Assembly: GCA_012510935.1 (NCBI GenBank)
Contig: JAAZHB010000085.1
Span: 1 to 12,997, forward strand
Direction: 5' to 3'
Source: Clostridiales bacterium
GTDB taxonomy: Bacteria > Bacillota_A > Clostridia > Peptostreptococcales > Anaerovoracaceae
DNA: 12,997 bases
The notes below the pieces were generated by a model. It was not told where the DNA came from and did not search any database. It saw only the letters and a program-made list of their open reading frames with translations. Made by a program: the position numbers and the translations under genes. This document shows, in pieces, positions 1 to 6,433 of the stretch (its first letter is position 1; each line of letters starts with the position of its first letter).

Positions 1-191
1 ACCTCAATATCAATATCCTTGCTTTTTTCACCAATAAGAAAGTCTCGTACAAAACCACCTACGAAGTATGCTCGTCCGCCGTTTTCTGAAACCTTTGTTG
101 CTATTCTTTTTGCGATTTCTATGCTATTGTTCATTCCAATTACTTGTTTTAATTGTGACAAAACTCTTATGCTTATTGTTGCATTAGGCAA
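1..191 (-). CDS. cca: CCA-adding tRNA nucleotidyltransferase / poly(A) polymerase family, N-terminal fragment
   Basis: Only the N-terminus lies in the window; the gene runs off the left edge. Reading the minus strand, the peptide contains GGRAYFVGGFVRD, then FLIG and KDIDIEV. This is the class II nucleotidyltransferase signature (GG-x-VRD-x-L-x-G followed by the metal-binding DxD of the palm). The family adds or repairs the 3'-CCA of tRNA in the cytoplasm, which fits the housekeeping genes around it. The frame is open from a TAA at 192-194. I chose TTG at 191-189 because AGGA sits 10 nt upstream. TTG at 161 and ATG at 134 are alternatives; ATG 134 would still give a family-like N-terminus but has no proper ribosome binding site. 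The gene lies 35 nt downstream of the reductase gene on the same strand with no terminator between, so the two are probably cotranscribed. Family assignment is firm; the exact start and CCA versus poly(A) activity are not. Confidence 0.85.
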   Translation of the reverse strand, partial: MPNATISIRVLSQLKQVIGMNNSIEIAKRIATKVSENGGRAYFVGGFVRDFLIGEKSKDIDIE

Positions 192-226
192 TTATCTAAA
201 ATCCTATTGCTCTTAGCAAAGATTAA

Positions 227-973
227 TTAAGCTCTTGCCAGTCCATCAACTCCAATAATCTGTCCAGAAATATATGAAGCATCCTCCGATGCTAGGAAAG
301 CATATGCGTTAGCAATGTCTTCTGGTTGTCCAAGTCTTTGTAGTGGAATACTAGCAATAAGCGGCTTGATATATTGTTCAGGAACATTTCTCATCATATC
401 TGTCTCTGTAACCCCCGGTGCGACAGCATTTACCCTAATTCCCTTAGGTGCTAGTTCTCTTGCTAGAGAAAGAGTCATTCCATTAACAGCAAATTTTGAT
501 GTTGGATATGCAAGCCCCTTTGCTTGTCCATACTTTGACACCATTGATGAGGTGTTTAGGATTACTCCGCCGCCATTCTCTGTCATGCCTGGAACTACTG
601 CCTTTGAACAATTAAATAAAGCCTTAACATTTAGATTCATAACCTTGTCGAAAAGCTCTGGCGTGTAGTCTTCAATTGGAGTATCTTCTGAGATACCCGC
701 ATTATTGACAAGAATATCAATCTTTCCATACTTTTTAATAATTTCATCGAAAGCCTTTTGAACAGCTTCATAGTCTGCAACTGCTGGCCAAATACCTTCA
801 ACGACTGAACCTGGATGTAATTCCTTTAGCTTATCAACACCTTTTATTGCAGTCTCTTCTCTTGATGCACAAATAATTACACTTGCTCCTTCTTCAAGAA
901 ACTTTGAAGCAGTAGCAAATCCAATGCCCCTACTTCCGCCTGTAATAACAGCTACTTTGTTCTGTAATTTCAT
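227..973 (-). CDS. fabG: SDR-family oxidoreductase, 3-oxoacyl-ACP reductase (FabG)-like
   Basis: A 248-residue classical short-chain dehydrogenase/reductase, predicted to be cytosolic and NAD(P)H-dependent. The Rossmann nucleotide-binding motif TGGSRGIG is at residues 11-18 and NNAG at 90-93. The complete catalytic tetrad is visible: N115, S143, Y156 and K160 (YPTSK). The C-terminal PEDIA and SGQIIGVDG segments are typical of FabG-like enzymes. The open frame extends upstream to a TTG at 1024, but ATG at 973 is preceded by a strong GGAAGG ribosome binding site and gives the normal N-terminus, so I start there. It is likely to reduce 3-oxoacyl-ACP in fatty acid synthesis. However, the gene stands apart from any visible fab cluster, so another keto/hydroxy substrate is possible. 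It probably heads a unit with the downstream cca. A minus-strand promoter at 1088-1116 would leave a leader of about 100 nt. Confidence 0.85.
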   Translation of the reverse strand: MKLQNKVAVITGGSRGIGFATASKFLEEGASVIICASREETAIKGVDKLKELHPGSVVEGIWPAVADYEAVQKAFDEIIKKYGKIDILVNNAGISEDTPIEDYTPELFDKVMNLNVKALFNCSKAVVPGMTENGGGVILNTSSMVSKYGQAKGLAYPTSKFAVNGMTLSLARELAPKGIRVNAVAPGVTETDMMRNVPEQYIKPLIASIPLQRLGQPEDIANAYAFLASEDASYISGQIIGVDGLARA

Positions 974-1041
974 TTGTATCCTTCCTTTCAATCTGTTCCA
1001 ATAACCTTTATATGAAACATTCAATATACATTTAAATCTAT

Positions 1042-1071
1042 TTTACACTAGACGAAGATTCTTTACACCTA
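1042..1071. repeat. 20-bp-spaced direct repeat in divergent intergenic region
   Basis: TTTACACTA (1042-1050) recurs as TTTACACCTA (1062-1071), with start points exactly 20 bp apart, about two helical turns. The right copy overlaps the proposed -35 element of the plus-strand promoter. This arrangement could be a pair of regulator sites on one face of the DNA. No regulator is encoded nearby, and a chance repeat in AT-rich DNA cannot be excluded. Confidence 0.35.
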
Positions 1072-1092
1072 TTAATTATTTTGTTATATAAT
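1062..1092 (+). promoter_or_regulatory. Putative sigma-A promoter for the yitT-type/ylmH/CDF genes
   Basis: A -35-like TTTACA lies at 1062-1067. It is followed by TATATA at 1085-1090 (17-nt spacer) or TATAAT at 1087-1092 (19-nt spacer). Transcription would begin near 1097-1099 and leave a leader of about 105 nt before the ATG at 1205. The -10 overlaps the -10 of the opposing promoter. Confidence 0.5.
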
Positions 1093-1116
1093 ATACAGAA
1101 TTGTATAAAGCTACAA
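1088..1116 (-). promoter_or_regulatory. Putative sigma-A promoter for the fabG-like gene
   Basis: On the minus strand, TTGTAG (plus coordinates 1111-1116) is separated by 17 nt from TATTAT (1088-1093). The predicted start is near 1081, about 108 nt upstream of the ATG at 973. The -10 shares almost all its bases with the TATAAT of the plus-strand promoter. Confidence 0.5.
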
Positions 1117-1204
1117 AGCCGTATTTGTATGAAGTATCTTCATTGTCATAATTACGACGGTAACGAGAAATCACACTATAGAAAGGTATAAAAGAAACAA
1201 TAAA

Positions 1205-1843
1205 ATGAAACTTAACAATATTTGGGCCGAAATAAAAGGCTTCTTGCGGTTCAAATACATAGTATTATGCATAGTCGGGAGTGGAATTCTGGCATTTGGG
1301 CTATTCAACGTTCACCAAATTTCCGGAGTAACTGAAGGAGGCATTTTGGGCATGACCCTTCTCTTAAAGCATTGGTTTAATCTCTCTCCATCAGTTTCAA
1401 GTTTTATTATGAATCTTATCTGCTATATAACAGGATGGAAGGTTCTTGGCCATTCATTTATTGTTTATTCTGGTATAGCAAGTATTAGTTTCTCTTCTTT
1501 CTATAGTATATGCGAACAAATCGGTCCGTTGTGGCTCGAACTTGCGAATATGCCATTTGCTGCTGCTCTACTTGGTGCACTTTTCGTAGGAGTCGGCACC
1601 GGTCTTTGCGTTATTGCAGGTGGAGCCCCTAGTGGAGATGACGCCATTGCGATGATTGCGAGTTCAGCATTTAAAATTGATATCCGATGGGCATATATAT
1701 TTAGTGATGTGTTAGTGCTTCTTCTTTCTATTTCATATTTAGGTTGGAACAGAATTGCATTCTCCTTACTAACGGTAATTTTGTCCGGGCAGCTCATTGG
1801 GATAATTAATCGACTAGGAGAGAAATTAAAAGTACAGAAATGA
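1205..1843 (+). CDS. YitT-type integral membrane protein (DUF161-like)
   Basis: A 212-residue hydrophobic protein with about five membrane segments, the first at roughly residues 17-37. The early segment FGLFNVHQISGVTEGGILG and the later glycine-rich GTGLCVIAGGAPSGDD match the repeated pattern of the YitT membrane family, whose transport or other activity is unknown. The protein stops after the membrane part with a short basic tail (KLKVQK), so it lacks the C-terminal cytosolic DUF2179 domain found in many YitT proteins of about 280-290 residues. The start at 1205 has only a distant AAAGG (1182-1186, 18 nt upstream), so initiation may be weak. Its last four bases overlap the ylmH start (ATGA), which implies translational coupling. 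Family call is good; function is unknown. Confidence 0.75.
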   Translation: MKLNNIWAEIKGFLRFKYIVLCIVGSGILAFGLFNVHQISGVTEGGILGMTLLLKHWFNLSPSVSSFIMNLICYITGWKVLGHSFIVYSGIASISFSSFYSICEQIGPLWLELANMPFAAALLGALFVGVGTGLCVIAGGAPSGDDAIAMIASSAFKIDIRWAYIFSDVLVLLLSISYLGWNRIAFSLLTVILSGQLIGIINRLGEKLKVQK

Positions 1844-2658
1844 ACAACGACAAGATAATTATTGCAAAAATTCAAGATAAGATTAGTCAATGCAGGCAGG
1901 GAAATTACATCGCCTCTACGGGTTTCTTGAATTCCCATGAGCAAGCTCTTGCCATGGCTGAAATCGGGCACTCATCAGACATCTCATGTCTGCTTTACGG
2001 AGGATATGATGAAGCTGAGAGACGACAGCTAATCTGCTTGCCATCATATATCAGCACTGAAGATATAGATGAGTTTAACGAGCTAGCTGTGCTGCGTGTT
2101 GAAATTCCGAAAGGATCTCGTCAGTTAACACACAGAGACTACCTTGGTTCAATTCTAGGGCTTGGAATAGATCGTTCTGTTATAGGAGACATTCTTGTGC
2201 GTTCTGAGTCTAGCAAGTATGAACAACAGCAATCCGGGAGTACTACAACCAGCTCAACTGTGTGTGCCGGAGCAGACATTATTATAATGGAAGAAATGTC
2301 TGGTTTTCTATTAAACGAATATGGACAAATTGGTCGCTCTGAAGCAGTTCTTTCAGTAGTAGAACTCAATCAGCTTATTATTCCTGCTCTTCAGAAATCT
2401 ATAATCAAAGATATAGTGCCGTCTTTAAGACTAGATAATATTATTTCAACTGCTTTTAAGATATCGCGCTCTAAGGCACAAACTGCTATCCTCTCTGGGA
2501 TAGTCTCGGTTGACCATATTGAACAAACTAAGCCAGACTACCGAGTTGTCGAGGGAAGCTGCCTAGTTTTAAGAGGTAAAGGGAAAGCTGTTGTCTCCGA
2601 GATAGGTGCTAGATCCAAGAAAGACAGAATATGGATTAGCATTTACCGCTATATTTAA
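1840..2658 (+). CDS. ylmH: YlmH family S4-domain RNA-binding protein
   Basis: A 272-residue soluble protein. The C-terminal part (about residues 196-255) is an S4 RNA-binding domain, seen in LRLDNIISTAFKISRSK, LSGIVSVDH and the closing LRGKGKAVV. The preceding region, with RDYLGSILGLGIDRSVIGDI and IVPSLRLDNI, matches the YlmH family. In Bacillota YlmH is associated with the ribosome and with rescue of stalled large subunits, and its gene usually lies in the ylm cluster downstream of ftsZ. Here it instead starts inside the stop of a YitT-type gene (4-nt ATGA overlap) and precedes a CDF transporter by 57 nt. No own ribosome binding site is obvious, which fits coupling to the upstream gene. There is no sign of truncation. 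The family assignment is strong; the cellular role is taken from the family. Confidence 0.85.
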   Translation: MNNDKIIIAKIQDKISQCRQGNYIASTGFLNSHEQALAMAEIGHSSDISCLLYGGYDEAERRQLICLPSYISTEDIDEFNELAVLRVEIPKGSRQLTHRDYLGSILGLGIDRSVIGDILVRSESSKYEQQQSGSTTTSSTVCAGADIIIMEEMSGFLLNEYGQIGRSEAVLSVVELNQLIIPALQKSIIKDIVPSLRLDNIISTAFKISRSKAQTAILSGIVSVDHIEQTKPDYRVVEGSCLVLRGKGKAVVSEIGARSKKDRIWISIYRYI

Positions 2659-2715
2659 TTACTATAATCACTTACACCATTAAGAATGCAATCCAAGCGA
2701 AAGAAGGAATTTAAA

Positions 2716-3849
2716 ATGGCATCAAATTACGAAAACCTAACCAATAATCGTCAGTCAGATATAATGAAAGCGAGCATAACTGGAATAGTCGCGAACGTAC
2801 TGTTATCGATTTTCAAAGCAGGAGTAGGTTTCTTTACGCACTCTATCGCTATTTCGCTCGATGCTATTAACAACCTTAGCGACGCAGTTAGCTCAGTTAT
2901 AACTGTAATTGGAACTAAGCTTGCAAGCCAAACGCCTGACTACAAACATCCATTTGGGCATGGTAGAGTCGAATACATCAGTGCAATGACAATCTCTGTA
3001 ATAATACTCTATGCAGGATTTACTGCTTTGGTAGAGTCTATTAAGAAAATCATAAGCCCTGTAACACCAGAATATAGCGCTCCATCACTTGTCATCATAG
3101 TCGTTGCTATTTTAGTAAAAATATGGCTCAGCCGCTATTCAACAAAGGTTGGCAAACGCACAAACTCTCAAGCACTTCAAGCGTCTGGACTTGACGCACG
3201 AAACGATGTATTTATATCTGCGACAACTCTTCTCGCAGCAATAATATATATGACAACAGGCATGAGCCTTGAAGCCTACCTAGGTGCGGCAATCTCCATT
3301 GTAATTCTGAAAGCCGGCTATGATATTCTTATGGAGACGATTAACATTCTTCTTGGTGAAAGGGTTGATAGGAGTCTTTCGATAGCTATTAAAAGAACTA
3401 TTTCTTCTATTGATGGCGTAAATGGCGCATACGATCTATATCTCCATAATTATGGTCCCGATATTTATCTTGGTTCTGTCCACATTGAGGTAGATGATAA
3501 TCTTACTATTAGCGAGCTTGATGGCACGCTACGAAAAATTTCTGATGTTGTTTATGATACTCATAATGTTGTTATGACGGCTATTGGAATTTACGCAAGC
3601 AATACGAGCCGTCCAGACATAATAAAGATGAGAAATGAAATATATAAGCTTATTCTGACTCATCAATATGTTAAAAATCTCCATGGCTTCTATGTATCGG
3701 AAGAAAACAATCTCATTTGTCTTGACCTAGTAGTGGAATTTGGTGCCCCTGATATAGTAGCAATATGTAACCATGTTAAAGCTCATATTGAGGAAGAATT
3801 CCCTGGTTATACAGTTAATCTGAAACTCGACGAAGATATCAGCGATTAA
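2716..3849 (+). CDS. Cation diffusion facilitator transporter, manganese-type metal site (MntE-like)
   Basis: A 377-residue CDF-family metal/proton antiporter of the cytoplasmic membrane. It has an N-terminal six-helix membrane domain (to about residue 215) and a long cytosolic C-terminal region, longer than in the roughly 300-residue YiiP type and close to MntE. The conserved HPFGHGRVEY loop is at 78-87. The transport site would be N52xxxD56 in helix 2 and D160xxxD164 in helix 5. The aspartate in place of the zinc-type histidine in helix 5 points to Mn2+ rather than Zn2+ (family knowledge plus inference). An upstream ATG at 2686 is in frame, but AAGGA lies 7 nt before the ATG at 2716, so I start there. 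It is the third gene of the plus-strand unit, 57 nt after ylmH, and no convincing separate promoter is seen. Metal specificity is not proven. Confidence 0.85.
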   Translation: MASNYENLTNNRQSDIMKASITGIVANVLLSIFKAGVGFFTHSIAISLDAINNLSDAVSSVITVIGTKLASQTPDYKHPFGHGRVEYISAMTISVIILYAGFTALVESIKKIISPVTPEYSAPSLVIIVVAILVKIWLSRYSTKVGKRTNSQALQASGLDARNDVFISATTLLAAIIYMTTGMSLEAYLGAAISIVILKAGYDILMETINILLGERVDRSLSIAIKRTISSIDGVNGAYDLYLHNYGPDIYLGSVHIEVDDNLTISELDGTLRKISDVVYDTHNVVMTAIGIYASNTSRPDIIKMRNEIYKLILTHQYVKNLHGFYVSEENNLICLDLVVEFGAPDIVAICNHVKAHIEEEFPGYTVNLKLDEDISD

Positions 3850-3917
3850 CAGATATATCAGGCTAGACCTATATAGAACCATATAGATAAGTCTTTAATT
3901 AATATTAGAGAAGCTAA

Positions 3918-3963
3918 AGAGCCGATTAATTTGGGGGGGCTAATACTCCAATTAATCGGCTCT
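3918..3963. terminator. Perfect 14-bp inverted repeat between convergent genes, possible bidirectional terminator
   Basis: The arms AGAGCCGATTAATT (3918-3931) and AATTAATCGGCTCT (3950-3963) pair perfectly around an 18-nt loop that carries a run of seven G. The element lies between the converging ends of the CDF gene (3849) and the ABC ATPase gene (3998). Neither side has the U-tract of a classical intrinsic terminator. It may therefore be a 3'-end stabiliser or rely on another factor. The structure is certain; the function is inferred. Confidence 0.5.
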
Positions 3964-3997
3964 ATGATTTATCTTCCTACTATATAATTCTATACCT

Positions 3998-4750
3998 TTA
4001 TGCGGTAAGAACTGTTCCTAAGAAGTCCTTCAATCTTTGAGATTTAGGATTCTCAAACACCTCTTCTGGGCTTCCCTCTTCGGCAATAACCCCATCATCA
4101 ATAAATATTACTCTGTCTGCAACCTCTCTGGCAAATCCCATCTCGTGAGTTACAACAATCATTGTTGTATCCTCTTCAGCCAGTGCCTTTATTACCTTAA
4201 GGACTTCACCTGTAATTTCTGGATCCAATGAGGATGTTGGCTCGTCAAAGCAAAGTATATCTGGATTCATTGCAAGAGCTCTTGCAATAGCTACTCTTTG
4301 CTGCTGTCCACCTGATAGCTCACAAGGATAATTGTCCGCCTTATCAAAAAGCCCAACTCTGTCAAGAAGCGCCTTTGCCATCTTATCGATATCTTCAGCA
4401 CTATCTTTCTTATTAAGCTTTGGAGCAAGAGTAACATTTTGTAATGCATTGTATTGTGGAAAAAGATTAAATTGCTGGAAAACCATTCCAAAATGCAACC
4501 TGTTTTTTCTTATATCTTCCTCTGACATCTCTGTCGTCTTGCCATCATATACAAGTTCGTTATTTACCTCTAAGGTCCCTTCATCTGCTCTCTCAAGCAG
4601 GTTAATACAACGAAGCAGTGTTGTCTTGCCGCCTCCAGAAGGTCCAATAATTGCAAGTACCTCGCCTTTATTTAGCGAAATGTCTACCCCTTTGAGAACG
4701 GTAGAATCCCCAAATGATTTTTTCAAGTTCTTAACTTCAAGTACTGACAT
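3998..4750 (-). CDS. Polar amino acid ABC transporter ATP-binding protein (GlnQ/HisP type)
   Basis: A 250-residue ABC ATPase with every catalytic element: Walker [10 protein letters not shown] (36-44), Q-loop at Q92/Q93, signature LSGGQQQR (145-152), Walker B ILCFDEP (165-171) with E170, D-loop SSLD (173-176) and switch H202 (VVTHEMGFA). The signature with three glutamines and the Walker [11 protein letters not shown] are typical of the polar amino acid uptake subfamily. It would power import of the ligand captured by the lipoprotein encoded at 5528-6328. It is the last gene of the three-gene unit and begins 9 nt after the permease stop, with an AGGAGG ribosome binding site just before the ATG. 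The unit ends at the inverted repeat at 3918-3963. There is nothing unusual in the protein. Confidence 0.93.
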   Translation of the reverse strand: MSVLEVKNLKKSFGDSTVLKGVDISLNKGEVLAIIGPSGGGKTTLLRCINLLERADEGTLEVNNELVYDGKTTEMSEEDIRKNRLHFGMVFQQFNLFPQYNALQNVTLAPKLNKKDSAEDIDKMAKALLDRVGLFDKADNYPCELSGGQQQRVAIARALAMNPDILCFDEPTSSLDPEITGEVLKVIKALAEEDTTMIVVTHEMGFAREVADRVIFIDDGVIAEEGSPEEVFENPKSQRLKDFLGTVLTA

Positions 4751-4759
4751 TTGATCCTC

Positions 4760-5416
4760 CTAATTGAAATAGCTAAACTTGTCTTCGAGCTTAGCAAGTA
4801 ACACAGTTAAAACACCCGTAAATGCGAGATAATAAAGACCCGTCATAAAGAGTGGCCAGATTATTCCATCGGACTTAATAAAGGCTTGTCCCATCCAAAT
4901 AACCTCATATACAGCTATTACTCTAGCAAGAGATGTATCCTTTACCAATGTAATTATTTCATTACTCATCGGTGTGATAATTCTTTTTACAACCTGCAAA
5001 AGAATAACTCGGAAAAAGATTTGTGTTTTCGTAAGACCGAGCATCTGTCCAGCCTCATATTGACCTTGCGGAATGCTCTCGATTCCACCCCTGTATATCT
5101 CAGAAAAATAAGCTGCATAATTTATAACAAAAGCAACAACAACTGCGATAAATCGTCCAGTAGTTCCCATTCCCCATATGTTTGTGCCAAAAAGAAGTCC
5201 TGGCCCATAGTACACGATAATGAGTTGCAACATTAACGGTGTTCCCCTCATTACCCATACAAAGGCTTTCGCTAAATATTTTATTGGCTTAATCTTTGAC
5301 ATGGATCCGAAGGCTACTACCAAGCCTAGAGGGATTGCCCCAATGAGCGTTATTACAAACAACTCTAAAGTCATTCCAAATCCAATCGTTAGTTCTTGTA
5401 ATACAGACTGTAACAT
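4760..5416 (-). CDS. Polar amino acid ABC transporter permease (His/Glu/Gln/Arg/opine type)
   Basis: A 218-residue inner-membrane permease with about five helices. The segment V-x-RGTPLMLQ (R57-P60) and the cytoplasmic EAA loop GQYEAGQMLGL (118-127 region), which docks on the ATPase, are characteristic of the amino acid permease subfamily and in the expected places. Length is normal for one that works as a homodimer, and no second permease is encoded here. The ATG at 5416 is preceded by AAGGAG, but with a long 11-nt spacing; between them is an ATG directly followed by TAA. It lies 111 nt downstream of the binding-protein gene, and that gap holds the hairpin at 5445-5462. It acts with the adjacent lipoprotein and ATPase. 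Confidence 0.92.
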   Translation of the reverse strand: MLQSVLQELTIGFGMTLELFVITLIGAIPLGLVVAFGSMSKIKPIKYLAKAFVWVMRGTPLMLQLIIVYYGPGLLFGTNIWGMGTTGRFIAVVVAFVINYAAYFSEIYRGGIESIPQGQYEAGQMLGLTKTQIFFRVILLQVVKRIITPMSNEIITLVKDTSLARVIAVYEVIWMGQAFIKSDGIIWPLFMTGLYYLAFTGVLTVLLAKLEDKFSYFN

Positions 5417-5444
5417 TATTACATTTTCTCCTTGTAAATAGCTA

Positions 5445-5462
5445 GGGTCCCATGTGGGACCC
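5445..5462 (-). promoter_or_regulatory. Intercistronic GC-rich hairpin between binding protein and permease genes
   Basis: GGGTCCCA (5445-5452) and TGGGACCC (5455-5462) are perfect complements separated by two bases. In RNA the loop would widen to about four bases. No U-tract follows on the minus strand, so it is not a standard terminator. Its position after the binding-protein gene suits a 3' stabiliser or partial attenuator that keeps the binding protein more abundant than the permease. The role is inferred from position. Confidence 0.55.
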
Positions 5463-5527
5463 CGCTTTATAGTTTATTATCTACGAAAAGCTATGTTATT
5501 GTAACACAGGTTAGATAGAAAGGTAAC

Positions 5528-6328
5528 TTACTTCTGTTCTATGATTGTCTCTTGTGTTCCGTACTTTGTAGCTATCTCCTTCATCTCTCCACTTTCATAA
5601 ATAGTCTTGAAGTATTCATTTAGTGCTGCTGCTAGGTCTGAACCCTGCCTAAATCCAACACCATATTCTTCAGTTGTAAGAGAAATTGTATATCCTAAGT
5701 CATCAAATGATGTTCCCTCGCCGACCATTGCACCAGCCATTAGAAGGTCGATTACAGCAGCATCTGCTGTTCCTGCTTGCACCTCTAAAAGCGCGGCTGA
5801 TTGAGTTGATACTTCTACTGATTCCCAGCCTTCTTCCTTTACAGCTTCTGCTCCAGCTGAGCCTGCCTCGACAGCAAATGTCAAACCTTTGCATGAATCC
5901 TTATCCTTATATTGATCCACTACGCTGCTTTTAACAACAACTACCTGTGCGTTCTCGCAATATGCATTTGAAGTCTCCATTGACTTTTTCACTTCACCAG
6001 TGAGAGTCATTCCATTCCATACACAGTCAATGCTCTTATTCTGAAGTTCAAGCTGCTTTGAATCCCAATCGATTTCTACAAATTCAACTTCACACCCAAT
6101 TGACTTAGCAAAATTTGTCGCCATGTCAGCATCAAATCCAACCCAATTACCATCTGCATCCTTATAGTCCATTGGCTCGAAATCAGTGATTCCAACAACC
6201 AGTGTTCCCTTGTCCTTTACATAAGCTAGATCCTCTGAGTTGTCATCTGATGATCCGCAACCTGTCATTAATACCGTACCTGCAATCATTGCAGCTGCCA
6301 TTCCCAATGCGTAAATTCTCTTTTTCAT
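5528..6328 (-). CDS. Amino-acid-type ABC transporter substrate-binding lipoprotein
   Basis: A 266-residue periplasmic-binding-protein fold lipoprotein, cell-surface anchored. The signal sequence has a basic start (MKKR), a hydrophobic core and a lipobox-like VLMTGC with C24 as the lipidated residue. Methionine at -3 is unusual but tolerated. The mature part begins with a Ser/Asp-rich linker, then GTLVVGITDFEPMDY and VGFDADMA, typical of the polar amino acid binding family (SBP_bac_3). D194 in DAAVID corresponds to the usual ligand amino-group contact. Where the family has T-x-E-R-K-K, this protein has LTGEVKK: V113 replaces the arginine that normally binds the ligand carboxylate, so the ligand is uncertain. 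C124 and C146 could form a disulphide. The start at 6328 is chosen over in-frame 6373 because an AGGGGAAG site and a normal signal peptide follow. It is the first gene of the ABC operon. Confidence 0.9.
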   Translation of the reverse strand: MKKRIYALGMAAAMIAGTVLMTGCGSSDDNSEDLAYVKDKGTLVVGITDFEPMDYKDADGNWVGFDADMATNFAKSIGCEVEFVEIDWDSKQLELQNKSIDCVWNGMTLTGEVKKSMETSNAYCENAQVVVVKSSVVDQYKDKDSCKGLTFAVEAGSAGAEAVKEEGWESVEVSTQSAALLEVQAGTADAAVIDLLMAGAMVGEGTSFDDLGYTISLTTEEYGVGFRQGSDLAAALNEYFKTIYESGEMKEIATKYGTQETIIEQK

Positions 6329-6377
6329 TTCTTTCTTCCCCTTTTCGATTGTCTTTCTTTTCTTAATTAACACACGC

Positions 6378-6418
6378 TTGCTTTCGCTTTAACGCTTTAT
6401 TGCTTTATCGCGCTAAAG
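6378..6418 (-). repeat. Iterated 8-bp repeat in the leader of the ABC operon
   Basis: On the minus strand the leader contains ATAAAGCA, ATAAAGCG and TTAAAGCG in tandem (6385-6408). A degenerate copy, AAAGCAAG, follows nearer the gene. An inverted unit CTTTAGCG (6411-6418) lies on the promoter side. CTTTA and TAAAG of neighbouring units can pair. This could be a protein binding array or a folded leader; it matches no riboswitch I recognise. Confidence 0.4.
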
Positions 6419-6433
6419 TATTTTATGTTAGAT

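Noticed and set aside
974..1024. In-frame 17-residue extension of the FabG-like protein to a TTG at 1024
   Set aside because: ATG 973 has a strong GGAAGG site and gives the normal SDR N-terminus; the extension has no family resemblance.
2686..2715. Upstream ATG at 2686 for the CDF transporter
   Set aside because: No ribosome binding site precedes it, whereas AAGGA sits 7 nt before ATG 2716.
5607..5934. Forward and reverse open frames within the binding-protein gene
   Set aside because: Low-complexity shadows of the real minus-strand coding frame, with no ribosome binding sites and no family features.
6329..6373. Upstream start for the binding lipoprotein at 6373
   Set aside because: It would put 15 highly charged residues before the signal peptide; the AGGGGAAG site serves ATG 6328.
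6329..6427. T-box or riboswitch in the ABC operon leader
   Set aside because: The leader is only about 100 nt, with no T-box sequence, no specifier-type stem and no terminator; only short repeats are present.
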